A DNA stretch of 64,000 bases, taken from positions 4,836,001 to 4,900,000 of the forward strand of contig JAJQJQ010000004.1 in NCBI GenBank assembly GCA_028622995.1, in the 5' to 3' direction. This DNA comes from Panagrolaimus kolymaensis. Taxonomy: Eukaryota > Nematoda > Chromadorea > Rhabditida > Panagrolaimidae. The stretch's first letter is position 1. Each line of letters begins with the position of its first letter. Under the pieces are notes generated by a model. The model was not told the origin of the DNA. It did not search any database and saw nothing but the letters and a program-made list of their open reading frames with translations. Position numbers and translations under genes: made by a program. Below are positions 21,781 through 35,089 of this stretch, one piece after another.

Positions 21781-24700
21781 TTTGTTAAAATAATACCACA
21801 ATTAACCTTTTGGAAAACAAATTTATAAAAGTTTAATATATATTTGCGAGGGCACTATGCCAAATAAGTAATTTCCATCCAATCCAAATTATTTTCTTGA
21901 TCAATTAATTTTTTGCTGTCTCTTTTCTTTTTGTTCCTGCAAACAAACAAAAAAATTATGTTCAATTAATGATGATAATAAAAAGGTAAGAAGCAATCAA
22001 GCAAGCCACAAAATTTTCTTTATTCAAACAATAATTGCTCGAAAATCACGACACGGAAAATGAAGAGAAAATAATAATAATCTAATCACTCAAAAAATTT
22101 AAGCGAAAAAAGGCAAAGCAAAAATGCATGAATTCTTTCATTTTTGCTTATCTCTAAAAAAATTCCAAAACTACTTTTTCGCCGCAATGTAAAAAAAAAA
22201 CACAATTTTATTTTTATTTTTAATATTGTTTAAAATATGAAAATAGGGAGGTTTTGAAGTAAGTGAGTGCTATGAATTCAATGAAGCGAAAGCAGAAAGA
22301 AATTTAAAAAAGGTTTGAAACAGCTTTGCCTATATTTTTTTTCTCAAGATGAACTCTTTCACACACAATTTTTTCTTTAAGCTTGAGTAATGGTAAATAG
22401 GAAAAAAAGGGAAGGCACGCATTTTATTCCAAATTAGGAAACAAAAAAAATGGACACTCCATTTTTTTCTTCGTGAAAAAGTAAAAGAAAAAAGTGTATT
22501 TTAAAGCTGCATTGAAAAAAAAAAATGGAACTCATCGAAGAAAGAAAGATGGCACTTGGAAAGCTTAATGATTGAATTGAAAAAGAACGAAAGAAAGAAA
22601 AAGGATTAGAAAATTGTTTATCCGAAGAAGAAGAAAAAAAAGAATAAAGTTTTTGGCAATTTTCGAAGCAAGGTCAAAAAAATATGTGCACGTAAAAAAA
22701 TTAATGAAATTAAACTTTGCTTTGAAAATCCTTAAATTTTAAAAACATTAAATTTTGGTTTTATGGAACTATCAAAACTCAAATAAGCTTTAAGCTTATT
22801 TTTAAATAACATTTCGAAAAAATAGGAAACAATGCTTTTTAGGGTTAAAGTAAACACTAAAAAAACAGAGCAAATTTCTCTTTCAACTTAACGATGAGCC
22901 AACAACCACACCCCAAAAAATTCCTAAAAAAAATCTTTTAAGAAAATTTAAAAACCTCCAAAAAATAAACAAAAAAAACCTTCCATAAAAAATGCAATTC
23001 ATCGTCTTTTTCTTGTTAAAAACAAGAAAGAAAAAAAATCTAAGGGCTTGTTGAGTCAGAGTTTAGATGGAAGAAAAAAACATAAGGAACAACCACCAAC
23101 GTCCAACAAAAGCAAGGAAGAAAGTTTCAGAAAAAAAAGGAAGAAGAAAGAATGCATCGAATCATAGCACCTCACATGTAGAAAGTGTGTATTTGAGACA
23201 ACAGAGACCATTAAAAATAAAATAAAATATATTTAAGAGATAGAAATGAAATCGATTCTTCTTCACCCCTCCCTGGTTGTCATCCAACTAAACAAAAAAT
23301 AGGAAAGGTGGTGGATGACTCAACAACAACATACAACAACTATCGGCTGATATATGTATTTTATTTATCAAACATGAAAGAAAGAAAAAAAACTTTCGAA
23401 AATCAAAATCAAAAAAAGGAAAACAAGAAAAAAATAGTTTTTTAACAAACAAAAAAAACAAACTTTGAGTATTTTTTTTTGGTTTGTAAGTTAAAAAAAA
23501 GTGAGTGAGTGGACACAAGAAGAAGAGAAGAAGAAAAAAAACAGTGAAGTAGCAAAAGAATGATGATGATGAATAAAATCGATTGGTCAAGAGAAAGGAA
23601 TGAAAAAAAAGGCGAGGAATGACAGGGTGAAAAGAAAGAAAAGCAAGCAAGCGAGGTCGCGCATTTGCGTATATATATTTTTTATGTCCATCGTCATCAG
23701 ATTTTTTTCGATGTGATGTTTTTTTTTTCTTGGCCTTGGACAGTTACAGTCCCGTCCACCAAAAAAGGCAACGGACGAACAAAAAAAACTAAATCAAATT
23801 TTTTATATTTTTGGCGCCTTGCCGAGAACCGACCTTCCTTTTTCTTGCTTCGTTGATTTGACTTTGACTTTTTTTTGATTTGAATGATTCCTTTTTGTTT
23901 TCTTTTCTTTTCATTTCATGTTGTGTTTGTTCACACCGATAACTAATCTCGGACATAAGAGAAGGCGAAAAAAAAGAAAAGAAAAAAGAAGAATGCTCAA
24001 GGTAAAAAAAAGAAAGAAAGAAGTGATTTCCTTTGACCGAGTTTTACTTACACACCCGCCCGCCGCCGCTTTGGGTGGTGTCAAAAGAATTGGCGTCAAC
24101 AGAGAATAGGATGATGCTTATCGGGGCATCACCAATATGTATTATTATTATTATTTGACGGCAGAAAAATAAAAAAGAATGAAAATAAAAAAGATGGGTG
24201 TCTCTTCTTCTTCTTCTTAGTTCCGCTATGTATAAACTTGCTATTGTTGTTTGTTAGTGTTGACTTTTAACGGATTCCACTTGATTTCAATCTTCTTCTC
24301 TCTTCTCGTTTTTAAGTTTGAGTAGATTAACATATTTTTCAAAAGAAAGCAAAAAATAAAAGGATCTTAACTTTTACTCAAAAAAATATATTTCAAGTGC
24401 TATATAATTTTAAAAAAATGGAAAGAAAGTTCAAAAAAAAATTGTGAAAGAAAATACAAAAGAAAGATATAATAATACGTAAAGCAAAACTAAACTTCTA
24501 TGTATTTTGTTTGAACGGAAAATTAAATTTTTAAAGAATTGTAAAAAAAACATAAACATCGTAAACTATCGTATTTTTCAAGATTCTGAAATTTTCTGTT
24601 TCATGCATATTTTAAATTAATATTTTTCATCTAAAAACTGCTCCATTTTGTTTTTTTTTTGTTGAGCTCAAAAATCTCAGCTTTTTATTTCTCTTTGCAC

Positions 24701-24783
24701 TTTTTCGTTTCTCATTTTTGCTTGTCTAACACGAGAATAGGATTCTCTGGCCTAACTTATGTTCTTTTTATCTTTTTTGCATC
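21781..24783. other. Non-coding, upstream region of alpha-catenin
   Basis: About 3 kb of A/T-rich sequence with many AAAAA/TTTTT runs and GAA/TTC-rich stretches (for example 22440-22680 and 23350-23660). It presumably contains the hmp-1 promoter. Open frames at 23288-24110 are low complexity. The short GC-rich patch at 24040-24090 has no gene. Nothing else supported. Confidence 0.6.
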
Positions 24784-24854
24784 GACTCTGTGGCGCAACT
24801 GGTAGCGTCGGACTCCAGTTCCGAAGGTTGCGTGTTCAAGTCACGTCGGGGTCA
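24784..24854 (+). tRNA. tRNA-Trp (anticodon CCA)
   Basis: A cloverleaf can be drawn. The acceptor stem is GACTCTG/CGGGGTC with two G-T pairs and discriminator A at 24854. The D arm is GCGC...GCG(T). The anticodon stem TCGGA/TCCGA closes loop CTCCAGT, so the anticodon is CCA. The T arm is GCGTG-TTCAAGT-CACGT. No intron. A T-run (CTTTTTT) at 24859 is a normal pol III terminator. The sequence matches the usual nematode tRNA-Trp layout except for a D arm shorter by about two bases. Confidence 0.92.
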
Positions 24855-27800
24855 AAACTTTTTTCATTTTTTTCTTCAAAATTTATTTCATTATTTACTC
24901 ATTTGTTTCTAAAAATAGCAGCTTTTTATTTTTTTAACTAAGTTTTGCAAAAAATAAATATTTTAAAGCTTAAAGTTCTCAGCTCAAATAATTAATAATG
25001 ATTTTATTTTGCACTTTTGCTTTTTATTTGAAAATAAAAATTACGTTTTTTCTTTCTTCTGCCATATTGTTTTTATTATTTCATTGCTGCACTTTTTTTC
25101 CTTGATAAAATTATATCCTGAAGATATAGTTTTTATATTTTTATGACAATTTTCATATCAAAAGTGCACTTTTTAATTCTTTCATTTTTTGTTTTGATTG
25201 AGTCTATTGTTTGTGAGTAATTATTTTTTATTATTATGCTTTCTTTCTTTTTTTTAAATTTTGTATCTTCATTTCTTATGTTTAATTTTTTTGGCCAAGG
25301 ATCTAAACCCTTTCGATCATACAAAAAAAATTATTTGAGTAAAGGGGTTTAGAAAATTAATATAGAGCTTTTGTTTGTAGGCAAACAGAAGAACGCAGCA
25401 ACAACAAAAAAAGATAAGAAGACTTATATGTTTTTTTTACGTATTTATGTCTCACAAAAAAAATGAATAAATAAGAGGTTTAAAATTTTATACCATGTAC
25501 AACATTCTTTTAAAAATACAAATAACAAAGAAAAAATGTTGCTGTATTGTGTTTTCTAAAATTTCAGGGTGTTCGAATTTTCATAAACAAAAATCAGAAG
25601 AAAAACAAAGGTTAGAAACTATAGAAAATTGGATTTAGAGCTGGAAAATTTATTTGAATTTTGCTTGGAGAACAAATAATTATTTTTTTTGCAAAAATAG
25701 TCCATCAGTAAAAAAACTGAGTGAGAGTTCTAAACGCTAAACTACAAGCACTAAGAAGCAACAACCAAAATTATTATTCTTGTTACTGCATGGCACTACT
25801 TGAAGCAAATTAACTGAAGACTAAAACAAAAAAACTTCTTGAAAAAGTGCACCATTGTAAAAAGATGTATTAGAAATTTTAATGAGTATTAATAAAATTG
25901 GCTTTTAAATAATGTTTTAAGATTATCGGCGCACAATTTAAAAAAATACAAAATTAAAGAAAAAAAGGAGCTTAAAATTTGTTGCAAATTCGGATTTAAC
26001 TTTTATATGTATTTTTGAAAGATATTTTAAATTCCATAAAATTTCTTTAGCTCTGCCAGAAAAAAAAGTATTATCGCGAAGAAGAAAAAAAACAACTGTT
26101 CAAAGATTTGTTTTATAATCTAACTTTTTTGAAGATATACCTTTTATCTGTATTTTGAACACACATTTTTTGACATTTCGAAATTGTTGTTTTCTATAAG
26201 AGTTCGAATTCCAAAGAGTTTTAAAAAAACATTTGGTTGATTAAATTCATTTTTAAAATGAAAAACACGTTGTATTGGGTTTGTTTTCAGTTGTTGTTAC
26301 CTGTTTTTCATTGTCAATGATATCCATTCCAGTCTGTGTATTTTTTAAAAATCAACTAACTTTTGCATATTTAAAACTTTTTAAAGTTAAACCTTAGTTT
26401 TAAAGTTTTTTATTGTAAAAATCATTTAAATTGCTGCTGCGTATGTGATAAATTTGAATTTCTGCGCAAAACAAATTATGAATTGTAAATCGAATGACTT
26501 TGAGCTCATTGTTTTTTATTTTACTTTTTCATAAAAGAGCCATTTCCACAACAACAAAAAAACTGCAACTTATTTGCTTCCTTATTTTTTTATTTACATT
26601 TTTGCCAATTAACAACCAAGACATTGATATTTTTTAATCTCATTAAATTTACGAAAATAATTTTTAAAAATATGACAATCAAGTTACGTAAATATGCTCA
26701 CTCTTAAATAAGGTGAAGAAGCCTAAATGCCCAAAGAATAAAAGTTATCTTCAAAAAAAATTCTCAGGGGAAATTAAGCGTTGTAAAAAAAATAGTAAAG
26801 AATTTACAAAAGTGCACCTTCAATTTTTTTTTCTTTGCTTTTGTCGATCAAGTGTGTTGTCTACAGACATCTGAAAAAAATTATCGAGGGAATTTTTACT
26901 TTACTTCTTATAGCCATAATTTTTTGTTTATACTTTCTTTATTTCTTTTTTCTTCTTTTTTATTTGTTTGAGGTGTTTAATCTTTTTTCCTATATTTTGT
27001 TTTTGCTCTTTCCAAGAAGAAAAGTAAGTGTCAGTCAAAAAAATAGGTTTATATTTAAAACTACATACATACACATTCTTTTTTTGCATAATAATAATAT
27101 GTAGGCATCTAAACTTTTTATTATGCTTGTATCCACCATGTATGACTGAGTGCCAGAGCAAAAACATTGATGTTATGAAATGGTTGTAAAAACAATGAAT
27201 CATCTAAGGTATTCCGATTGATAAAATTACCTTAAACAAGACACAATAACGGGAAACCAAAGAGATAAGGTGCTTTCTCGCTCATCGTCATCGAAGGTTT
27301 TCTTTTTGTATTCATAAAAGATAATATTAATGTATGAGTAATTTTACTTAAGAAAGATAAACGAATTTACAAAAAAAAGTATTTACTTATTCATTTACTC
27401 ATCCCCGAAAAAAATAAAAGCCACAATAAAAAACGATTAACCTCATTTTACTACCATAAATCCTCCAAGAAAAAAATGAAGTTCCTCCGGAAATGATTAT
27501 CAAATTTTTTTGATACACTTTTGATTCTTCTGAAGACGACAACTATCAAAAAATGATCTTTATGCACTTTTAGAGATTCTAAAATACCCGAAATTTGTAT
27601 GGTTGAAAACAAAATTGTTTAGATAAAATGTAAAACATTTATAAGAGAATCGTGTAAAATATATATAATTATAAATTCAAAATGACGCGACGCATTTGTG
27701 TTGTTTGTCGCCAAATATAAAACAGGGTTGCTATTTTTTGAAGTCTCATAAAACGATTATAACAAAATCCAAATTTTTAGCGGATCAATTTACTTTTTTT

Positions 27801-28612
27801 TTGTATCCATCGTGTTTGCTATGAGTTGATTTGCATATTTTTCTGCTTTAACTAAATCCTTTGTTTTTTTAAAGTTTTATAAATAACAAAAACAAAATTG
27901 CAGGTTTTTTCCTTCTTTTTTTTCAATGTAAAGTCAAAAATACATAATGTTCAAGATCTGTAGCCAAATAGAAAAAAGTGCAAGGCTGTGTAAAGTTTAT
28001 TCCGAAAAAATGATAAAATATAACCTGCAAATTATATTTTTTTATTTTAAACTTTTTTAAGAAAAAATTATTATTTTCAACGAACAAAAAAATGTTGAAA
28101 GTGTTGCATCAAGTTTTGACATTCATTCACTCAAATTATTTAAAATACTTATTAAAATTTGTCATTTTTTAACACAAGTGTACTTTATCATTCATAATAA
28201 TCAAAAAAATCTTTATTCCATAACCCGTAATAATATATACCTTTTAAGACACACACGCAAAAATATATATTTACATATACACATATAGAGAGAGAAAAAG
28301 AGAAAGAGGGCAAAGATACAATTATTTTTAAGGAAAAAATTTTTTCACGAGAACGTACTTTTACAAACAAAATAAAAAATAAAAAAGAAATGGGCCAAAA
28401 TGAAAAAGAAGAAGAATGAAAGACATACGGTAAACAAACAAAAAAAAGTTGGACCTATGGCTTAGGCTTTGCTTTTGAAAAGCTTAAATTTGGCGAATAA
28501 AAAAAATTTGTTTGCTTGTTTTTTTAAGTCAAAAAGTAGACGATGATTTTCTAATTTAAAAAAAACCTAATAAAAAAATATATGAACAATAAATACGATG
28601 AAGCAGCAGCGG
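24855..28612. other. Non-coding gap with TGCACTTTT motifs
   Basis: No gene supported. Long A and T runs alternate throughout. Copies of TGCACTTTT/AAAAGTGCA occur at about 25010, 25088, 25160 (both orientations back to back), 25842, 26808, 27563 and 27973. The open frames at 26835-27203 are low-complexity translations. Confidence 0.6.
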
Positions 28613-29169
28613 CTACAATGGATGTTTCTGCCTCCTCGATAATAATACTTTTTCATATAAATCATTTGGAGGTTTCATTCCTCGATTTTCGACAACATCC
28701 CATGATCTCATTTGATCAAAACTATATTCCGTTATGGGCGGTCTATGTCCATAACATTGTTTTAAGCAATTACCATTATGACAGCAAATATTATTACTTA
28801 TATATTCTCTATTACAATAATCAGGTGATAAACAACATAATTCAGCTGTAAGTTCTAAAGATTCATCTTTTATTTGTTCAACCATCACTAAAAAAAAGCA
28901 AACGATAAATAATTTGGTCTCGATTTGAAAAGGAAAATAATAAACTTACATATATCAGAATTAAAAGTGGTATTATAAAAACATGGAGTTTGAAATTTAA
29001 TTGGTGTACATACTTCTTTAAAAATTTTTATCGTTATTTCTTTACATACATTCAACGAATTAGCTGATCTTGAAGAAGAAGAATGATGAATCGTCGAAGG
29101 TTTAGATGAAACAAAAATAATAAATAATTGTAAAATCAATGTACCAAAAAAATATAATAAATTTTGCAT
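28613..29169 (-). CDS. Secreted ten-cysteine protein, unknown family
   Basis: Two exons: 29169-28950 and 28887-28613 (TAG), 164 aa, with a 62-bp intron. The N-terminus is a clear signal peptide (hydrophobic residues ~4-21, followed by SSKPS). A Ser-rich stretch leads to C42-X11-C54 (spacing as in an insulin B chain), C63, an N-glycosylation site (N66-T-T), then C91C92-X5-C98-X9-C108C109-X4-C114-X3-C118, and a cysteine-free, charged tail of ~45 residues. The CC-X5-C-X9-C spacing differs from an insulin A chain (CC-X3-C-X8-C), and the tail is too long, so an insulin-like peptide is only a suggestion. It stands alone in a 12-kb gene-poor stretch with a TATA box upstream. Confidence 0.8.
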
Positions 29170-29280
29170 TGTATTTGTTTTTAATTTTTTTTAAACCAGT
29201 AAATATAAATAAATAAAAGGACACGACAATAAAGAAATATTATTTATATATATGCTTTGAAATATTGGAAGCCGATTATC

Positions 29281-29289
29281 CCTTTATAT
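29281..29289 (-). promoter_or_regulatory. TATA box of the secreted protein gene
   Basis: On the minus strand TATATAAAG lies in a G-flanked context (GGAGTATATAAAGGG), about 115 bp upstream of the ATG at 29169. It stands out because it is embedded in a relatively GC-rich patch. Confidence 0.6.
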
Positions 29290-32200
29290 ACTCCCTTGCT
29301 CGCTTTGTTGCCTTGTTGCTTTGTGAAGAATCAAGCTAGCCACAGAATTAGAATTACCAACCCTTTTTTAAAGGAGAGAGGTAGAGTATAAAAAAAAACC
29401 CTTAATATTTTTTTAGGGCGGAGCTCCCACACATAAAAAGCTTTCTTTTAGGATTTCACATAGAACACACCACCAACTTCTTAAAGCTTTTTTTTGTATG
29501 TATTCCCATTATTATTATTATGAGCAAAAAAGAAAAGGGATGGATGGCATAAAAGTGCAAGTATGGTGACTCTATAGACGTGTAATCAAAGGAAAAAGTA
29601 CAAGTACACACGATTGAAATGGAAGAGGGAGAAATAGCGTAGCAAAAAAATAAAATAAAAAGTTAACACGCGGAAGAGAAATGTCAAAAAATGTTTAAAA
29701 TTCCCTGTAGAATCCTACGAAGTAAAAGAAAGGTGCGATGGGAGCACATGTGGGTCGGTTTATGTTGATCAAAAGTGTAAAAATCAAAGTTGTTTCAAAG
29801 TAATAAATTAATTTGCAAAAAGCGAAAAGGTTGGAAGAGTTTGGTTTTTTAAAGGTTAATTGGAAACATTTTTTCGAAAAAAAAAGTTGTCTTCAAAAAA
29901 ACCAAGTAAAAGGTCTTTTGGAATTTTGCAGGATTAGCCTACTTTAATTTTCTTTGTTATGATAAAAGCTTTTGGGTGTGCCTGAAAAAAATTTTTTAAT
30001 ACTATTTTATCCGATAATTCCAAAAGGTTAAAATGTTTTTGATTAGAAGCTGGTGATTAAACTATAATGTTTTAAATGTATTGTAAAAAAATGTAAAAGC
30101 AAGGGCGTTAACCACATTAAAAATGTTTATTTAAAATTCTGATTTGGACCAAAAAATAATCTAACTATTGTTTATTAAGAAATGTTAATAAATATTTTAA
30201 TTTTAAAATAAATATACGTAAATCCAAGCAAATAAGATATTTATAGTTTAAAAAAAATTGGCATCACAAACCAGCATGCTTTGTTTTTGTTTTGGTGTTT
30301 TTTTTAAAGAAAATTATGCTATCTCAGGACTCCAATTTTTTTCTTGCAAAATTTTTTTTTAAAAATATTTGACGATTCAATTTCGTCATAAATTTTTTTT
30401 TTAAATAAAATGAAAGAAACTATTGTTTAATAAAAAAAAGTTTTGGAAGTTTAATAACAAAGAAAATAATAAATGTATAAAAATGTATGTGTGTGGTGAG
30501 AAGAAAGGATTACCCATTCTCAATGAGCGAACTTTTATTATGCCTTTTATGCAACACCACCACCAAAGCACCACACCAAAATTCTGATGTGTCAAACCAT
30601 CAGAATTTTTAATTCACATTATTTTTTTTTCTTTGCTTCGAACTTTTTGATTTTGAGATAATGCAACAAAAAAAAGAGAAAAAATAATGGCATAATAAAA
30701 AAAATGTTTATTAGTGCAAGAAAAAAAAACATACCGTATTCGAAAAAAAAACTAAGTAAAAAATAAGGCTGTTTTTTTAAATTCTATAAAAAAAGCTTTT
30801 TTCTATTTAAAAAATTTCTAAACGGTTTTAAAAATTATAAATATGACGCAAATTTTGAGCGAAATTTGCATAGGCTGCTTTACGTCAAATTTAGTTCTAT
30901 GTAATTGGTAGGAAAGAATCTTTGCCAATTTTTATGCCTTTTGAAATAAATAAAAAAATAAAAAAAGAAAGTGGTGGCTGAGATTTTCTTATGTTTTCCT
31001 ACGTAGTTTCCCATTGAAGCAAATTTATATTTATATTTTTATTTTTCAAAAATGACTCTAAAATGAGCTAAAAAAAATTAAGTTTAAAGTTTTTGAATCA
31101 AAAATTAATTTTGTTTCATTATTAAAATTATATGAATGGTTAAGAAAAACAATTAATTCCAAAACACATATTTATAAAATTCGTGGTTTTTGTAAGGAAA
31201 TTATAGTCAAATATATTTAATAAAAATGACAAAATTCTTTGTTTTAAAATTATTCCATAAATTTTAGCTGTTTTTTTTGGTTCATGCTTTTATCAATGTT
31301 TGCCTACGGTATCTTATTTTTTTGCTAGTATTTTTTCTTTAAAGTATTACAAAAAAAGAAAGTCTTTTTACCACAAAGCCCTCCTTTATCTCGAGATTTT
31401 TTTATAATCTTTAGACAATAATTTTTATTATTTATTAAACTTTTTTATTCGAAAATACGGTTTTTTGTTATTAAAAAGAATGTTTTCCAATTACCTTAAA
31501 TTTCTTTCATTTTTTTTTGATTGTGACCAAATATTTTTTTTATTCTTTATGTAGAGTGCAGGGGAAATCCCTAAAGTTAAGAAAAAATATGGTCTCTTGA
31601 CAATTTTTTTACTAACCATTTTTTTTATTGTCGCCTACTCATGGGTTGCTCTTGTAACTACGAAATTTATTGGAAACAAAACATTTTACGTCGACAAAAT
31701 TCTAGCAATGTAGGGTTTAAGTACATACAAAAAAATAAGGGATGAACACCATGGTTTAAAAAAAAATATTCTTTAATTTTTAAAATATAAAAATAGGAAA
31801 CAGGAAGTTTCAAAATTAAAAATATATTTTTATATTCTAGGAATGATAGAAATTTTTATTAAATTCAAATCGTTTCTTTCCGTCAAACTTTTTCCTTGAT
31901 TCAGAAAATATTTTTATTGAACTTTAAAAAATTAATGTTTGTTTTATTATTTCCAAAGTCGTGTCTATCTTTCAACTTTCTTCATTTTTTAGTGTTTAAC
32001 AAAAGTGCATTTAACATTTTGCAAGGTTTTTTATTCGTTATTAACAATAAACATCACAAGCCATAATAATCTTAATAATAATAAATATTTAAGAAAAAAA
32101 GTGCTTTAAAGCAAGCACTTTTGAGTAACATTTTTTTAATATATATAAAAAAGGTAAGAAACAACAGTGAGACACCATTGCGTGTGATCTAGTTCAATAT

Positions 32201-34414
32201 TTGCACTTTTGGACATTATCTTTCAAGAAGCAGCAGCAAGGGAAGGAGTGTCATACAACACGCAACTTTTTTTTCTTTTAAGATTTTTTAATAAAACACA
32301 ATTTAAAAAAACTGTCTTTCATCGAGGAAAAAAAGTTTTTAATTTCAGAAAGAAAAAAAGATTGTCATATGGACTTTATTGTTATTGTTGAAATAATAAA
32401 AATTAAAATTAAAAAGTTATATGCATTTTTCTTTAAAAGTTCAAAAAAGAATTGCTAGACGAAAATGCAATCTGTGAAATAATACATATAACAACCAAAA
32501 ATAAAATCAGTAATAATATTTCTTTTGTTTCTATTTTAGGAGCAACTTTCTTTTACATATAAAATTCTTATTTCCTTATATATTTTTTTCAACTGTAATA
32601 ATGGAAGAAAAATTTGAAAAACAATTATGAAAGCTTGCTTTTTTGAGACAATGAAGCGTCGTCGTATAGTTGATTGTTATAAAACAAATGTGTACCTTGG
32701 AGCGAACATTTTTTTCACAAAATCAGTCCAAATCATAAAAATATGATACAAAATTCATTAATATTCGAGCGATTTTTTTCTTCATAAAAGCTTTCAACTT
32801 CGAACTTTAATTTCAATGAATTTTATTTTTCTTATTCGTCATCAGTTTTCTCCTTCTTTGGCTCATTTGCACTTTTAAAAGTTTTTAACTTTCAGTTTTT
32901 TTCTTCTTATAGCCTATACAAACAAATATAAATGTTTACAATAATAATAATACCCTTGTTTTGAATGATATCAAATATGACTCAATTTTTATTACCAAAA
33001 AAAAGAAGTCATCTTATAACCTACCTTTAAAAAAAGTAATGCACTTTTTGTGGCAGAAGGAGTAACAAAAAAATAAAAAATCGTTCTTTAATTCTATTTT
33101 ATTTCATTTTCACAACAAAATTTTAAGAAAACAAAGAAGAAATTCTAAAAATAAATAGAGAGATGTTAGCTTTGTTAAATATAAATATTACTCATAAATC
33201 TTGGTCAACATCAAAAAATACATACAATGTGTAAATATATTTCTTAATTAAGTGTGTCTGGGAATTACCGTGGCACCAAAAAAAAAATAGTTTTAGTAAT
33301 TTTTTTAAAGGCAATTAAGTTTACAAAAGGGGAAGAAGAAGATCGTGGACTAATCAAAAAAAAATTGAAAGCTGTTAAATTTGTAGCAAACACAAAAACA
33401 AATGTTCGAGTTTTCGTTTCTCAGAAAAAAAATCACTGTTTTACACATTTTTTTAAAATACAAGATTTGTATCTAATTCTTCGATTTGATTCATTTCATA
33501 AATCCAATAAAAAATAAAACAAAGGCATTTTATTGTTTTAACCTTCCGTGTCTCAAAAAATTTCCTTACTTCTTTGCACAGTTGAATTCTTGGGCTTAGT
33601 ATAAAAAAATAAATAAATATATTCAAGTCAGGTGATAAGAATTATTTTGATGCAAAAAAAACTTTTTTTTATTGTCTTCGTCATTGCTTCATTGAAATGA
33701 AATTTGCACTTTCTTATTTCTTTTCCTTCTTCTCATTGTTACTTTTTTCTTTCCCGCCGTCGTCCGTCACCCGACAAGGTGAAGAAAAAAAAAGTGCGCG
33801 ACCTTTAAAGAAAAAATAAACTTTTTTTTTTGGGGAAGTACGGTTGCCCTTTTTTCTTAACATCGACGGCAAACATAAAAATTTCAATTTGTCGTTAAAA
33901 GTGCGGCGGTGTTGTTTGGAGACATATAAAGATTGTTTTGTAAGTTAGTCAGTAATCTCCAAACAAAAAAAGAACATTCCTATTTTGTCGTTTTTAAGCA
34001 ATTAAGGAGAGGTTAGAAATGTGCAAACGACACTCATTCTTTCATTTATTCGTCGTTGTGGTTTTTAAAAAAAGTGCATTCTACAAAAATTTTATTTTTT
34101 GTTTTCTAAGTTTTTTTTTGTTAATCAACGATTAAAATTATTATTATTATGCTACAAATATTTTTTTGCAGCAGACACTCCTGCCACTGATCTTATGTTT
34201 TGCTTTTGGTTTCTTGAGACTTTGTGAAAAAGAAATAATACAGCAACAAAGATTTTTTTTTGAAGCGGAACTATTTGACATTAACAAAACACACAAAGAA
34301 GCCTGAAAAAAAGAGGGATAAATTTCTTGTAAAATCGAAATATGTCTTTGTCTCATGGGTATATTAGTAAAAAAATTCTCGTAAATGCATGAGTCGAATT
34401 ATTTATTTCTTTGT
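29290..34414. other. Long non-coding gap
   Basis: No gene supported over 5 kb. It has homopolymer runs and the second half of the TGCACTTTT cluster. At 32097-32122 two copies form a perfect inverted repeat (AAAAGTGCTT, 6-nt spacer, AAGCACTTTT). The open frames at 30401-30595, 32209-32391, 33254-33517 and 34147-34356 lack domain signals and splice context. Confidence 0.6.
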
Positions 34415-34418
34415 TTAA

Positions 34419-34791
34419 AGGACCATGTTCATTTGCTTCATTTTTTCAAACACGCGTTTGATTATTCGCCGCTTCAGGATCACAAAATTCGTGTGAAGGC
34501 GGGAAAATTTTCCTTCTTCAAATTTTTTAGAATTTTTTGGATTTTCTGAAGATTTCGCCTACATGAAGAAGGTTAGTAGCATTAATAATACCCATATTCA
34601 TTACTATCAATATGTTGAGTGGTCGTAAGCTACTTCGAAGAGTAAATACATATGCTTATCTTCAGAAAATCCAAAAAATTTTAAAAAATTTGAAGAAGGA
34701 AATTCTCCCGCCTTCACACGAATTTTGTGATCCTGAAGCGGCGAATAATCAAACGCGTGTTTGAAAAAAGGAAGCAAATGAACATGGTCCT
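34419..34791. mobile_element. Foldback MITE with ~135-bp inverted repeats, TTAA target
   Basis: The arms 34419-34553 and 34658-34791 are reverse complements with few mismatches, separated by ~104 bp. The ends read AGGACCATG...CATGGTCCT. TTAA flanks both sides (34415-34418 and 34792-34795), consistent with a TTAA target-site duplication. No coding capacity. TTAA is the piggyBac target, but the end sequence is not the usual piggyBac CCC/CCY start, so the superfamily is uncertain. Confidence 0.8.
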
Positions 34792-35089
34792 TTAAGCTTA
34801 AAGTTATGCTTTAACTACAGCTGGCATCTATCTACCTTTCATAGTATAGGCATTAATAGGGTTACACAATTACCGTAAATCTCAAAACAGTCTTAAAAAG
34901 GGAAACAAAACAAAAAAATAAAAAAATAAAGTTTTTCTTTTCATTTTGACATTTCCTTTTAAAAAAATCATTGCAGTTAATTTTTACATTTTTAATAATA
35001 AAAAAAGCCTCTAAGAAAAGGACTTTTTTATAACATCTATTTTTATAAATAATATAAATAAAAAATTTTAGTTAACATTTGCACTTTAA

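Noticed and set aside
23288..24110. Candidate genes in the Ser/Phe-rich and GC-richer frames
   Set aside because: Composition follows GAA/TTC and A/T tracts, frames overlap on both strands, and no domain or consistent splice sites were found.
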